Shown: in pieces, positions 17,992 through 28,955 of the stretch
Numbering within the stretch: the first letter of the stretch is position 1
Layout of the letters: every line of letters starts with the position of its first letter
Source of the DNA: Polyangia bacterium
GTDB taxonomy: Bacteria > Myxococcota_A > Polyangia > Nannocystales > Nannocystaceae
Length of the DNA stretch: 64,000 bases
Reading direction: 5' to 3'
Assembly (NCBI GenBank): GCA_030429545.1
Contig: JAUIFF010000002.1
Span: forward strand, 1 to 64,000
The notes under the pieces: generated by a model
What the model saw: the letters and a program-made list of their open reading frames with translations, nothing else
Told to the model about the DNA's origin: nothing
Database searches by the model: none
Translations under genes and position numbers: made by a program

Positions 17992-18029
17992 TATCATAAT
18001 GATAGTTATAGTGATAAACGGTATTATCA
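17992..18029. promoter_or_regulatory. Two A/T-rich dyads, candidate activator sites
   Basis: TATCATAATGATA at 17992-18004 is a perfect odd palindrome. TGATAAACGGTATTATCA at 18012-18029 is a perfect inverted repeat with 6-bp arms. Both share the TATCA/TGATA half-site and lie between the divergent PI-PLC and sigma-54 activator genes, 54-105 bp from the proposed -24/-12 element, a usual distance for enhancer-binding protein sites. Confidence 0.55.
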
Positions 18030-18031
18030 AA

Positions 18032-19656
<1,625 letters not shown>

Positions 19657-19660
<4 letters not shown>

Positions 19661-20745
19661 AGTGGCCATCAGGTGCTCTTTGTCGTAGCCCAGCCGCACG
19701 GCCAGCGGACCGGGCGTCCGTTGTGCTTGCGGCAAGCCTGCTGTGCTCCTGCACCGAGGACCTCCCCGAGCTCGAGTACGTTACCGAGCAGGCCGCAATC
19801 GGGTCCGACTTCGGCGTTGGTCCCTGTGCCGGCGAGCTCGTGTGGCTCGATGAACACATCGCCCATATCGAACAAGCCCTCGACGCTGATTCCGACGACC
19901 TGATTGAGATCTACCTCTTCGACCAGCTCCCCGTGCCCGGCTGTAACGGTTTTGGCTGCTACTCGCCGAGCAAAGGGTATATCCGCACCAGTTGGTCCGC
20001 CGTTGATCACGAAGTTGTGCATGCAATAGTTGACAGGTTCGCTTCACCTCCGTTGTTTTGGAGTGAGGGGATTGCCACCGCATTCGAGCGTCGGGGAACC
20101 TACCGGGGAAATGTTTCGGTCCTCGAAGCACTCGAGCGTAGCGAGGCTGAGGACCTGCCCTACAATACCGCCGGGCACTTTGTCCGCTGGCTGATCGAAC
20201 GCCACGGCTATGCAAAAATCCGTCGCGTATTAACTGGGGAAGCCGTCGAAGCCGTCTACGGAACGACCATCGAGCAGCTCGCCGAGACATATGAACGCGA
20301 GGCCCCCTACGCTTACCCGGGCCGTGGAGCCTGCGATGCACCCTTCTTACCGTCCGACGACGGCACCGACTTCTTCGAACTCGCTGCGGTGACATGCGAG
20401 GCTCCTACGTCGGCCCGATTCGATGGTGGAGCCCTGTCGATCACGCGAGTTGTTGACCTCCAGGTCGGCCACTACGAAATTGAGATCCAAGGTGGTCGCG
20501 GTGTTCGTATCGTCGGTTGCCAAGATGAGCAATGGGCAGAAGAACCTGTCACGACGCCATTTCACGGCGATATCCCCAACGCGGTTGAGAATGGTCAGGC
20601 AGCAGTGGGGGTGGCTTTTGATGCGGACACGACCAGCACATTTGAATTGACGCAGCCGGGTCGGTTTCGCCTGACGATCATGACGAATGAAGTCGAGGGC
20701 GAAACGGTCGCAGTCGAGCTTCGGGCCGCTTCGCCAAAACCCTAA
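19657..20745 (+). CDS. Putative lipoprotein zinc metallopeptidase (gluzincin-like)
   Basis: 362 aa. ATG 19657 overlaps the preceding stop by four bases. The lipobox is VLAASLLCSC. The motif HEVVHAIVD followed 13 residues later by FWSEGIATAFE matches the HExxH...E arrangement of gluzincin peptidases, with SEG carrying the third zinc ligand. A preceding conserved segment FGCYSPSKGYIRTSW fits the strand above the active site. The C-terminal 120 residues look like a beta-sandwich. It is probably anchored to a membrane and degrades peptides or has a structural role. Similar lipoproteins are common in myxobacteria. A truncated relative seems to lie at 39985-40227. Confidence 0.65.
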
Positions 20746-21031
20746 CCTTAAACCTAGCGGAGTCAGACTAAGTTGATTTCTGCGAGGATGGGCAGTGTTT
20801 AGGAGGCTCTATCCCCCGTCGCCGGCAACGCTCCACAAGATCGGGATCACCAGCAACGAGCGGCACGTGTAGGCGCCGGACATTTCCGATTCCTACCAGT
20901 GCTGCTCACGGGGCGAGTGTAGCGGTTGGTTCGGTGGGTGGGTAGCGGACGGTCCTGGGGATGTTATTTTTTTCGGACTTCATCGCTAAAAAGAGCCAGT
21001 CGGCTAAAGGAATTCGGCTGCGACACCTTCG
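20746..21031. other. Intergenic spacer
   Basis: 286 bp between the metallopeptidase and the convergent ankyrin gene. No coding frame, repeat or clear hairpin was recognised. Confidence 0.5.
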
Positions 21032-21520
21032 TCAAGCTTGCGAGTCACTCCAATTGTTCAGGTCGACTCCACGAGCTTTCAGCCAGTTTTTTGTGGGTTT
21101 CGGCAGTCGATCAACAGCAATCGGAGGGGTAAGAACGTCCTGCGGGCGGGCCCCGTGTATGTGTAGAAGATCAAGCCCCTCTACGCACCCCGCGATGCCA
21201 GCGAACTTGATTGAGCGCCCCAACGAGACCCCTCGGCTCAAGAGCATCCTCATGAGAGTAATATGGCCGGCTTCGCTAGCGCGCTCAAGGGCCAATACAC
21301 TCGATCCTGGGCGTAGATGCTCAGACCCCCGGTCCAACAACAGCAAACAAACCCGCTCGAGTCCGAAGTGGGCCGCCAACGCGACCAACGGGATGTTGGA
21401 TTTCACTTCATTGATAGGGGTTGGGTCGACTAGCAGGCGAAGCACAGTTGGCTCGTCTCCCTTGAATATCGCTTGACGAATCTTTCGATAACGTTGCTTA
21501 GATTTCCACCAAGCCAGCAT
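21032..21520 (-). CDS. Ankyrin-repeat protein
   Basis: 162 aa. At least two ankyrin-like repeats can be seen: IPLVALAAHFGLERVCLLLLDRGSE and SVLALERASEAGHITLMRMLLSRGV, with A-x-x-G-x-x-x-x-x-x-L-L-x-x-G spacing, and a weaker third repeat ending LDLLHIHGA. There is no signal peptide, so it is probably cytoplasmic. Partner unknown. Confidence 0.7.
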   Translation of the reverse strand: MLAWWKSKQRYRKIRQAIFKGDEPTVLRLLVDPTPINEVKSNIPLVALAAHFGLERVCLLLLDRGSEHLRPGSSVLALERASEAGHITLMRMLLSRGVSLGRSIKFAGIAGCVEGLDLLHIHGARPQDVLTPPIAVDRLPKPTKNWLKARGVDLNNWSDSQA

Positions 21521-21640
21521 CGTTACTCCGCTCCTTGACAGCCCGAGCTTATCAGTCCGCCGGTGATAACTGCCAGCTGGGTGGCGGAAGGGCGAGGTGC
21601 GAATTCACCTTGTATTGGCGACCGACACCGAAGCGCCCAC

Positions 21641-23176
21641 CTACCGAACATAAATCGTATACCGCCAGCCAGGCGTCATCACCCCAATCTCATTGCCGGC
21701 ATTGCAGCAAGCATTCGTCGTCAACCAATTACCCCAGTGGCCGTAACTCGAGTTATTGCGATCATATCCCCACACAATGACCTGGCCTGAAAACCCGATT
21801 CCCACGTGTGGGTACCCGGGGCTGTTTCCCGTCTGGTACGGCTTTGACAGGTTGTCTGGCTGGGCGGTTAATGTGCCGATTGTTGTTCCATTGCCGCAAT
21901 AACTCTCGACATAACACGCCCCTTCGAGGCTCATTTGGGTCAGGCTTCCGTAGCGGGTGACATCGCTGTCGGCTGCTGGTGCCCAGCCCCATACAACCTC
22001 GGTCAGGTCGGACAGCTGCAGGCCTTGGCTGTAGATCGCTTCACTTGTCGAGTCGGGGAGCACCACTTGCACCGGGGCAAAGTTGGTGATGGAGGTGTAC
22101 ATTTCGGCTGCCGCTGCATTGTTACCTGGCTTTTCCATCATGTTGTAGATTGCTGTCCACCCTCCGCCTTCAAATGTCATTTCGCAGAACACATCGACGG
22201 AGCCGTATTGGTCGTCGTCGCCGTCGGGATCGATTGTATAGACACTGTCTTCCGTGTAGCCGAAGTCTAGGACGTCTCGGCAGTGCCGCGGCATTTGGCA
22301 CGTTGCCTCGACGCAGTAGCCCGACATGCAGTCTTCGTCGAGGGCACATCCCGCCTGGTTGGCACAGGCATCGCAGGTCGATCCTCCGCAGTCGACATCG
22401 GTCTCGTCGCCGTTACTTACGCCGTCGCTGCATGTCGCTTGAAGACAGGCGTTGGAGCAGTTGTCGGTGTCCTCGTCGTTGGCATCGTCGCACTCCTCGA
22501 CACCTTCGTAGACATGTCCATCGCCGCAGCTCGCTTCCTCACAGCTGGTCAGGCAAGCGTCGATTTCCTCGGCGTTGCCGTCGTCGCAGGCTTCGACACC
22601 GGCTTGGATATATCCGTCGCCGCAGGTGGGTAGCACACATGTATCGAGGCAGCCGTCGGTATTGTCGTCGTTGCCATCGTCGCACTCCTCCTCACCAAAC
22701 AACACGCCGTCGCCACACGAGGCTAGCGCACACTCGTTGTTGCACCCGTCGTCGTTGTCGTTGTTGCCGTCGTCACAGCCCTCGCCTGGGCCAACCAAGC
22801 CATCGCCGCACGTCGCTAGCGTGCACAAGGTTGTGCATACACCATCGTCAGCATTTTCCGGGCCGACATCACACTGCTCGCCGTCCTCGACGATGCCATT
22901 CCCACATTCCGTCGGCTCCCCTGTCGTCGTAGGATCCTCCGTGGTCGGCTCCTCGGTCGTCGGGCCCTCACTGTCTGAGTCGGTACCAGAATCCGAGCCG
23001 ACAGTGGTTTCGTTACCAGTCGTTGTCGTATCATCGGTTGTCGCGTTCGTGGTTTCACTCGTGGCCGTTACACTGTCTGATTCGCTTCCCGTTGCGGGCG
23101 TGGTGGCAGAGGAGTCTCCGCAGGCGGGGAGGGTGAGGGCGAGGACGAGGGCAGGGCAGAGTTTGGAACGATTCAT
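21641..23176 (-). CDS. Cys-rich DUF4215 lipoprotein with fibrinogen-like C-terminus
   Basis: 511 aa from ATG 23176. The lipobox LALTLPACG is followed by a Ser/Thr/Asp/Glu linker of about 80 residues. Then come about six Myxococcus Cys-rich repeats of the form C-G-D-G-x(4-8)-E-x-C-D-D-G-N-x-x-x-x-D-x-C-x-x-x-C. The C-terminus has the fibrinogen-type [10 protein letters not shown] segment and a Cys pair near ACCN. It is likely a surface-displayed adhesion or recognition protein. The annotated frame can be extended upstream to 23323, but the lipobox fixes the start. Confidence 0.8.
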   Translation of the reverse strand: MNRSKLCPALVLALTLPACGDSSATTPATGSESDSVTATSETTNATTDDTTTTGNETTVGSDSGTDSDSEGPTTEEPTTEDPTTTGEPTECGNGIVEDGEQCDVGPENADDGVCTTLCTLATCGDGLVGPGEGCDDGNNDNDDGCNNECALASCGDGVLFGEEECDDGNDDNTDGCLDTCVLPTCGDGYIQAGVEACDDGNAEEIDACLTSCEEASCGDGHVYEGVEECDDANDEDTDNCSNACLQATCSDGVSNGDETDVDCGGSTCDACANQAGCALDEDCMSGYCVEATCQMPRHCRDVLDFGYTEDSVYTIDPDGDDDQYGSVDVFCEMTFEGGGWTAIYNMMEKPGNNAAAAEMYTSITNFAPVQVVLPDSTSEAIYSQGLQLSDLTEVVWGWAPAADSDVTRYGSLTQMSLEGACYVESYCGNGTTIGTLTAQPDNLSKPYQTGNSPGYPHVGIGFSGQVIVWGYDRNNSSYGHWGNWLTTNACCNAGNEIGVMTPGWRYTIYVR

Positions 23177-23750
23177 GATCTGTCCGAATGTACATGTTTG
23201 AGATGGGCGCTGTCGGTGATTCGACAGTCCCGTGGGCCGGTAGCCCCCAATCGTATGACCTGTCGGCTGACCGGCTTTCTTTGCGCACATGTCCGCTCGA
23301 GCGCGTGCGTGACAGCGCATCACAGCCCGTGAGCGAGACCCGCTATCGTGATCGATGCCAATGTGTTCGAGTGTCGGTTTGGGCCCGGACGTTTCACCAA
23401 GATTTCGAAGCGCACAACACTACGTAACACTTGGACGTGCGGACACGTGAACGAGGAACCGACCTTTACCCTGTTGACGAACGAACAGTTGGCGACCAGG
23501 GCTTCCGGTGATGTCGAGAGCACGAGTGGCTCAAACGAGCCGTCGCTAACCCGCCGACTCACGGGTCCGCCGAATGAGCAAGGAGCCGTGTACTCGTACC
23601 CAAGCCCGTTCGCGGGTGCGGAGCGCTGCGACGGAACGTCTGTGGTTGGTCCCCGGCTGTTCTACCGACGCCCCCGAACCTGAACCCGAGTAACCTCCAA
23701 TCGATAACGCCGCCCTGGATCCTACACACACAAAGGTCTATACATCCATC
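23177..23750. other. Intergenic stretch without recognisable gene
   Basis: 574 bp upstream of two divergent lipoprotein genes. Several open frames exist in both strands but none shows a credible start, signal peptide or known motif. It must hold the two promoters, which I could not pinpoint. Confidence 0.4.
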
Positions 23751-24284
23751 GTGCGACATCCATATCGACTCATCGTACTCGGCGCGCTCACCTTGAACGG
23801 GTGTGAGGGCGGACAAAGTCACCGCAAAGCTGCGCCCTCCTCGGCCAAACAAGAGGTTTCGCCTCCGGCAAAGGAGGAGACTCGGCCCGCAAATAGCGAG
23901 AACAGTACCCTCATTTCGACACAGATTGACGGCACATGGGTATTTTTTTGGCCCGAGCTTCCGGCAGGAGCCAACGTGATAGCTGAGCAGTCCCGGGTCG
24001 CTGGCAAAGTACGAATGGTTGAGGGGTGTCTATACGTCGGCGAGCAGGTCGTGATTTGGCAAAAGGAGCGGCGTGGAGACATCGAAGCGGCGCTCCGCGA
24101 GGTTCGGGAGGGTAAAGAGGTCTCTTTGGAAGGTATCGGAGCGTCTTTTCCGCCCGATCCATCGACAAATGACCCAGAAGCACAAGCGGGTTCCGACACT
24201 CAAGCGCAGGCGACGGCGCGGGTTGAGATTCTATCGAAGTGTCCAAGTGTGGAGAGTATCTTTGGCACGGGTCGAGATTTGTAA
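23751..24284 (+). CDS. Hypothetical lipoprotein
   Basis: 177 aa. The signal peptide LIVLGALTLNGC has Cys at position 18 as the lipidation site, followed by a Lys/Glu/Pro-rich linker and a region IDGTWVFFWPELPAGANVIAEQSRVAGKVRMVEGCLYVGEQVVIW that may be a small beta domain. There is no family I recognise. The ATG is preceded by ATCCATCGTG with no strong ribosome site. Confidence 0.55.
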   Translation: MRHPYRLIVLGALTLNGCEGGQSHRKAAPSSAKQEVSPPAKEETRPANSENSTLISTQIDGTWVFFWPELPAGANVIAEQSRVAGKVRMVEGCLYVGEQVVIWQKERRGDIEAALREVREGKEVSLEGIGASFPPDPSTNDPEAQAGSDTQAQATARVEILSKCPSVESIFGTGRDL

Positions 24285-24379
24285 GCGAGCTCGGCGACAT
24301 CGTAGCAGACAAGGTAGTAGTTGGGCATGGGTTAGCGGGCCCATAGTGGCGTGAACCGGTCGATTTCTCCGACCAGCCA

Positions 24380-24576
24380 TTTGCGAGAACCCGGGCTTCC
24401 ACGACGGTCGCGGGAACCAAGACTTACTACCCAAGTCCATCGAGATCGAGGCTGACGATCTCAAGCTTCGGATCCTCGACTTGCCGACGTTGATTGAGCT
24501 CAAGGGCTCCACCGGTCGCGCGAAAGACCGAATGGTGGTTCCGCTCTTGCTGGCGCTGTTGAAAAACGGGAACTAG
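24380..24576 (+). pseudogene. C-terminal fragment of a nucleotidyltransferase-like protein
   Basis: The frame ending at TAG 24574-24576 reads LLPKSIEIEADDLKLRILDLPTLIELKGSTGRAKDRMVVPLLLALL. Such an L-x-x-L-I-x-x-K-x-x-x-G-R-x-K-D ending is typical of MNT/DUF6036-type nucleotidyltransferases. No matching N-terminal part precedes it, and the complementary N-terminal half sits at 15509. Probably a relic of one gene split by rearrangement, or of two paralogues each half deleted. Confidence 0.6.
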
Positions 24577-24663
24577 CTAAGAGATGCCCGCGGAGTCGAG
24601 CCTTACATTTAGACACTATTCCGGGGCGGGCGCATCTGATGTTGATCGCACAGTCAAGAAGTT

Positions 24664-24774
24664 TGCGATGACGGCAACGGGAACGATCAAGATGCGTGTA
24701 CAAATAGCTGCCAGCCGAACGTGTGTGGAGACGGGCTCGTGTACAGAGGTGTCGAAGATTGCGACGATGCTAAC
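24664..24774 (+). pseudogene. DUF4215 Cys-rich repeat fragment
   Basis: One frame reads [16 protein letters not shown] then [21 protein letters not shown], i.e. one and a half Myxococcus Cys-rich repeats, bounded by stops and by unrelated sequence. It closely resembles the repeat in the intact gene near 42110-42220. A gene fragment with no start or export signal. Confidence 0.7.
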
Positions 24775-24956
24775 TTCTCCCGAGGCCCGCGATAACACCA
24801 CGTCGCAGTTTTCGAGGTGACTTGGGGGGTGCGGCGACTTTCGATGGTGATAGCGCCCGAATGCTCTGGTCAACGCTACCGACCAGCTCAGCGGCGCGGC
24901 GCCGCGCCGGATCGACCCGGTGGTGTTCAACGCTCTTGTGGTGGTATCGTGGCGGT

Positions 24957-25265
24957 ATGCGACTCGTCTCCATCCTCGTTTTTGGCCTCGTGCTCGGCTG
25001 CGACAAAGAGAACTCCGTCGAGCTTGGCGGCGATTGCAAAGAAGTCACCGATTGCAAAGCCCCGGCGGACAACTGCGTGGCGGTTACGAAGGGCCCGCAG
25101 TGCACCAAATTGTGCACCAAGAAGGCGGAGTGCCCCGACGCGTTTGTGTGTGCCAGGGTCGACATGACCCAGTCGACACCCGAGGCGAACAAGCAGCTCG
25201 GGGTCGAGCGCGGCTACTGCCTGCCCGAGGCGCAGGTCCCCCCGCGCGCGGCGAAGCTGCGTTAG
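24957..25265 (+). CDS. Small Cys-rich lipoprotein
   Basis: 102 aa. The start at ATG 24957 gives a compact lipoprotein signal MRLVSILVFGLVLGC. The mature part has eight further cysteines in CKEVTDCKAPADNC, CTKLCTKKAEC and a last Cys near GYCLPEA, suggesting a small disulfide-bonded domain. Function unknown. A longer frame upstream lacks a signal peptide. Confidence 0.6.
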   Translation: MRLVSILVFGLVLGCDKENSVELGGDCKEVTDCKAPADNCVAVTKGPQCTKLCTKKAECPDAFVCARVDMTQSTPEANKQLGVERGYCLPEAQVPPRAAKLR

Positions 25266-25336
25266 CCCGTGGATTTTCTTGTCACGACGTCTCTTTGCCG
25301 ATGTTTGAGAGTCTTGGCGGGTCTTGACGACTAGGC

Positions 25337-25480
25337 TATGGGGGTGGTGACATCCCGCGAGGGATCACCATCGACGCGGGTGACAACCTCTACCTCTCGG
25401 GAATGGCGAGCCTCGGGATGCATGGAAACCCGCACATCGGCGAGGAGGACTTCGTCGTGTTGCGCCTGTGTGCGCAGTGA
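25337..25480 (+). pseudogene. Fragment of an SBBP-like beta-propeller protein
   Basis: The frame YGGGDIPRGITIDAGDNLYLSG continues to EEDFVVLRLCAQ and a stop. The G-I-x-I-D-x-x-x-N-L-Y-L-x-G pattern is the core of SBBP/NHL-like propeller repeats found in secreted myxobacterial proteins. A single C-terminal repeat without start or export signal. Confidence 0.55.
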
Positions 25481-25664
25481 CGCCTGGTCCGTGCACCTCG
25501 TCTTGCACGTCGCCGTCTGCACTGAAGTTGCCCCCTCGCTACTGGTCCGTCCAAACTTGTCCCCACAATCAGGTCGGTTCACGCCTCGCCGAGCAGCGTT
25601 GCGGCGGCGTGGCCCTCGACCAAAAACCACCGCGAACGAGTGAAGCCGTGGTAGTCACCCAGGC

Positions 25665-26324
25665 GTGTACCTCGACTGCATCGAGCTCGGCCCCCCGGAC
25701 GCAACCTCCAGCGTGATCTGGCTGCATGGACTCGGCGCGGACGGCCATGACTTCGAGCCGATCCCGCCACTGATGAAGTTGCCCCATACCCGCTTTATCC
25801 TGCCCCACGCCGAGCATCGCCCGGTGACCATCAACCGGGGATTTGTGATGCGGGCGTGGTACGACATCCTCTCGCTCAGCTTCGATGGCGTACGCAACAG
25901 CGAGCCCGACATTCGCACATCCCAGGCGCAAATCGAGGCCCTGATCAAACGCGAGAACGAACGCGGGGTGCCGAGCGAGAGGATCGTACTCGTCGGGTTT
26001 TCACAGGGCGGGGCCATGTCGCTACACACCGGTCTGCGCTGGACTGAGCCGCTCGCGGGGATCGTGGTGCTCAGCGCCTACCTACTGCTCAGCGACCAGC
26101 TAGAGCGCGAGGCCTCACCGCAAAACAGTGCGACGCCCATGCTGTTTTGCCACGGCCGCCAAGACCCGGTTGTGCCCGTATTCCTGGGTAAGGCCGCCTA
26201 CGAACAGGTGCGTGCGGCCAACCCGGAGCGTCAGATCGCGTGGTTTGACTACCCCATGCAGCACGCGGTCTGTCCCGAAGAGCTGGCTGAGATTGCTCGC
26301 TTCTTGCACCGCTGCCTCGGGTGA
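25665..26324 (+). CDS. Carboxylesterase / acyl-protein-thioesterase-like hydrolase
   Basis: 219 aa, alpha/beta-hydrolase (Abhydrolase_2). Oxyanion region WLHGLGADGHDF (19-30), nucleophile elbow GFSQGG (Ser about 111), Asp in HGRQDPVVP (about 165) and His in PMQHAVC (about 197) complete the triad. It hydrolyses carboxyl or thioester bonds of acyl chains, with broad substrates in relatives. The likely start is a GTG at 25665, and no signal peptide is visible. A broken, partly inverted copy lies at 15155-15421. Confidence 0.9.
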   Translation: MYLDCIELGPPDATSSVIWLHGLGADGHDFEPIPPLMKLPHTRFILPHAEHRPVTINRGFVMRAWYDILSLSFDGVRNSEPDIRTSQAQIEALIKRENERGVPSERIVLVGFSQGGAMSLHTGLRWTEPLAGIVVLSAYLLLSDQLEREASPQNSATPMLFCHGRQDPVVPVFLGKAAYEQVRAANPERQIAWFDYPMQHAVCPEELAEIARFLHRCLG

Positions 26325-26361
26325 CGACGAGGTGGCAGTTCACCTTTCCTAATAAATGTCG

Positions 26362-26439
26362 CTAGACCTTCGTCGCAAGGCGGTGGTAGAGCAACACCGC
26401 AACCGTTGCCAAGGCAAACAGGGCGACAAACACCAACAT
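26362..26439 (-). CDS. Possible 25-aa single-span membrane peptide
   Basis: The minus strand from ATG 26439 encodes MLVFVALFALATVAVLLYHRL plus four residues, then TAG. It is one hydrophobic helix with a basic end, a profile like KdpF. It lies near a KdpD/KdpE-like pair, but on the other strand and with no kdpABC in view. No convincing ribosome site. Speculative. Confidence 0.3.
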   Translation of the reverse strand: MLVFVALFALATVAVLLYHRLATKV

Positions 26440-26624
26440 GGTAAGAGCGTTCACATCTCAAGCATGAATCGTTCGGGGTTAAGATGCTGTAAAAACCGAC
26501 TCTGCGGCTATCAAATTTCTATAAAGGACAGGTCGCCGATGAGAATTTTTACAGGATTTTGATAACGGGTCTCGAGATCTTTACCGCGTCTTGATACGCG
26601 ATGTCCTATCGTCGTTGGTGCACC

Positions 26625-26732
26625 ATGATTGAAGACATCATACGCTACGCGGAAGTAGCCTTGATTTTTGCAATAATTATATGGGTTTGGGTTGATCCGC
26701 GTGTCCTCGTACAAGACGATGGCAAGACATAA
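26625..26732 (+). CDS. Possible 35-aa single-span membrane peptide upstream of kdpD
   Basis: ATG 26625 to TAA encodes MIEDIIRYAEVALIFAIIIW followed by VWVDPRVLVQDDGKT. It has one transmembrane segment with charged ends and ends 33 bp before the sensor kinase. An in-frame ATG at 26601 adds eight residues. The stretch is A/T-rich compared with its surroundings. Such small proteins can act on sensor kinases or transporters, but here this is only inferred from shape and position. Confidence 0.35.
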   Translation: MIEDIIRYAEVALIFAIIIWVWVDPRVLVQDDGKT

Positions 26733-26765
26733 CTCGGATCCCGTGTCACAGTGCAAGCTCTGCCC

Positions 26766-28244
26766 ATGTCGCGCCTCGCAACCGACTCCCTCGTTGAGTA
26801 CGCTTTGGGGACGGTTGCAGTTGCAGGTGCAATCGTGCTTGCGAGCGTCTTGCGTGACCATGTTGTCGAGCCCGACTTGGTGATGATTTTTTTGCTCGCG
26901 GTGGCCCTGGTTGCGTTTTGGGTACGCCTCGGCCCCGCAGTGTTCACCGCCATCGTCGCGGTCGCTGCCTACAACTTCTTTTTTGTCGTCCCCGAGTACA
27001 CGTTTGAAGTCGCGGACGCTCGCTATCTTATTACCTTTGCGGTGATGGCCGGAGTCGGCGTTGTTCTTAGTAGTTTGACTGCGCGCTTACGTCTACAGAC
27101 ACGTCGCGCGCGTGAGCGCGAAGCTCATACGGCGGCGCTTTACCGCCTGACCCGCGAGTTGGTCGGGTCGGGCGATACGAAGATGCTGGCAGCTGCAGCA
27201 GCAAGTTCGATCCGTGAGGCATTTGGCTGCGACGTCTCGGTGATTCTCAACAATGAGGACGCGTCGCACTCGATTCTCGAGTCGGGCGAGCCGGCCACCA
27301 AGGGGTTGGCACACACGGCGAGCGAGCCCTCGTTGCTCGAGTTCCCGCTTGTCGGCACCCAGTCTCAGCTCGGCAAGATCGTTGTCAGTGCATATCAACC
27401 GATCCAGGGACGCAGCCTGCGGCAACTGTTGGCAACATTTGTCGGCCAAGTCGCACTTGCACTTGAACGCACCCGGATGGCAGCAGCCCACAAACAGGCC
27501 GAGATGGAGGCCGAGACCGAACGTCTACGCAATACGCTGCTGAGCTCGGTGAGTCACGACCTGCGTACCCCACTCGGGTCGATCATGGGTTCGGCCACAA
27601 CCCTTCTCGACCGCGACGCACAGATCGACCCGAGCGTGCGCTCGGAGCTGCTCTCCTCGATCCACGACGAGGCTGACAGGCTCAGTCGACTGCTCAACAA
27701 TCTGCTCGCCATGACACGAATCGAAGGGGAACATGGCAAGGTCAACACCGATTGGCACGTGCCAGAAGAGGCGATCGGGACCGCCCTGCGCCGTCTCGAG
27801 CACCGGACTTGCGGACGCGAGATACAAGTTGAAATCTCGCCTGAGATCGAGCTGGTCAAATTCGACGGTTTGTTGGTCGAACTTGTACTGAGTAACTTGA
27901 TTGAGAATGCGATTAAATATACCGACGAGGGGACGCCTATCGAGTTGTGTGCACTGCAGATGCCAGGCTACATCCAATTTGAAGTACGCGACCGCGGTCC
28001 GGGGGTGGCCGAGGCGGACCGAGCACAATTGTTCAACAAGTTCTACCGGGGGCAAGGGGCGGCAAAACTCGCTGGCACCGGTCTTGGGCTCGCGATCTGC
28101 AAAGCCGTGGTCGAAGCTCACGGCGGACGAATTTGGGTGAGCGAGCGCAGCGATGGACCCGGTGCAGTGTTTGCTTTTACAATCCCGTTGTCGACCCCCC
28201 CACCGACGGCCCCTGGGTTTTTCGATGAGCCCGAAGCTCTGTAA
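26766..28244 (+). CDS. kdpD: KdpD-type sensor kinase lacking the N-terminal KdpD/USP module
   Basis: 492 aa. It begins directly with the four-helix DUF4118 membrane domain (LATDSLVEYALGTVAVAGAIVL to about residue 110), then a GAF-like domain, H-box SSVSHDLRTPLGSIMG, and ATPase boxes LVLSNLIENAIKYT, VRDRGPGV and GTGLGLAICKAVVEAHGG. Full KdpD proteins are about 890 aa and carry a cytoplasmic KdpD plus USP module in front; here that is absent. Start may be GTG 26751 or ATG 26766. Next to kdpE. It may control potassium uptake, possibly trk genes since no kdpFABC is in the window (inference). Confidence 0.85.
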   Translation: MSRLATDSLVEYALGTVAVAGAIVLASVLRDHVVEPDLVMIFLLAVALVAFWVRLGPAVFTAIVAVAAYNFFFVVPEYTFEVADARYLITFAVMAGVGVVLSSLTARLRLQTRRAREREAHTAALYRLTRELVGSGDTKMLAAAAASSIREAFGCDVSVILNNEDASHSILESGEPATKGLAHTASEPSLLEFPLVGTQSQLGKIVVSAYQPIQGRSLRQLLATFVGQVALALERTRMAAAHKQAEMEAETERLRNTLLSSVSHDLRTPLGSIMGSATTLLDRDAQIDPSVRSELLSSIHDEADRLSRLLNNLLAMTRIEGEHGKVNTDWHVPEEAIGTALRRLEHRTCGREIQVEISPEIELVKFDGLLVELVLSNLIENAIKYTDEGTPIELCALQMPGYIQFEVRDRGPGVAEADRAQLFNKFYRGQGAAKLAGTGLGLAICKAVVEAHGGRIWVSERSDGPGAVFAFTIPLSTPPPTAPGFFDEPEAL

Positions 28245-28247
28245 GGC

Positions 28248-28955
28248 ATGCGTACAACAAAGCACACAGTACTGCTCATTGAGGATGAGTTACCGATGCG
28301 CCGGTTTTTGCTCGCGCTTGTCGAAGGTCACGGGCTACGTGTCATCGAGGCCGCGACTGGGCGCGAGGGAATCAGCCTTGCGGCCAGCCATAACCCCGAC
28401 GTGGTGCTGCTCGACCTCGGTTTGCCCGACCTCGACGGCCTCGAGGTGACGAGCCGGATCCGCGAATGGACCCAAACACCGATTATTGTGCTCTCTGCCC
28501 GTGGGATGGAGCAGGATAAGATCGAGGCGCTCGACCGTGGGGCCGACGACTACCTGACAAAACCGTTTGGCGCTGGCGAGTTGCTCGCACGGCTGCGCGT
28601 CGCTTTGCGGCATGCTCGTCGAAACGTCGACGATGCTACCTCATCGACGGTTGAGCTTGGCGAGCTCACGGTCGATCTAGCAGCGAGGCGTGTGGTCGTG
28701 CGCGGTGACGAAGTCCACCTGACACCGCTACAATACAAACTCCTCACAACACTTGTCGAACATGCCGGGCGTGTCTTGACCCATCGGCAAATTCTCAAAC
28801 GTGTGTGGGGCCGCAACTCCGCCGGACACGAACACTACGTCCGTGTATATATGGCTCAACTGCGGCGAAAAATCGAACAAGACCCTGCGCAACCGCGGTA
28901 CATTCTCACGGAGACAGGTGTGGGCTATCGCTTCCGCGCCGAAATTGACGAGTAG
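28248..28955 (+). CDS. kdpE: KdpE-like OmpR-family response regulator
   Basis: 235 aa. Receiver: acidic pair in LLIEDE, phospho-acceptor Asp in VVLLDLGLPDLDG (about 55), Thr/Ser in IIVLSARG, Lys in LTKPFGAGE. The C-terminal winged helix has LTPLQYKLLTTLVEHAGRVLTHRQIL, VRVYMAQLRRKIE and a GVGYRF end. It starts three bases after the kinase stop, so the two are co-transcribed. Best match by eye is KdpE. Confidence 0.92.
   Translation: MRTTKHTVLLIEDELPMRRFLLALVEGHGLRVIEAATGREGISLAASHNPDVVLLDLGLPDLDGLEVTSRIREWTQTPIIVLSARGMEQDKIEALDRGADDYLTKPFGAGELLARLRVALRHARRNVDDATSSTVELGELTVDLAARRVVVRGDEVHLTPLQYKLLTTLVEHAGRVLTHRQILKRVWGRNSAGHEHYVRVYMAQLRRKIEQDPAQPRYILTETGVGYRFRAEIDE

Noticed and set aside
26362..26439. 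Calling the 25-aa peptide kdpF
   Set aside because: No kdpA follows and it lies opposite to kdpDE. Kept only as a possible small membrane peptide.
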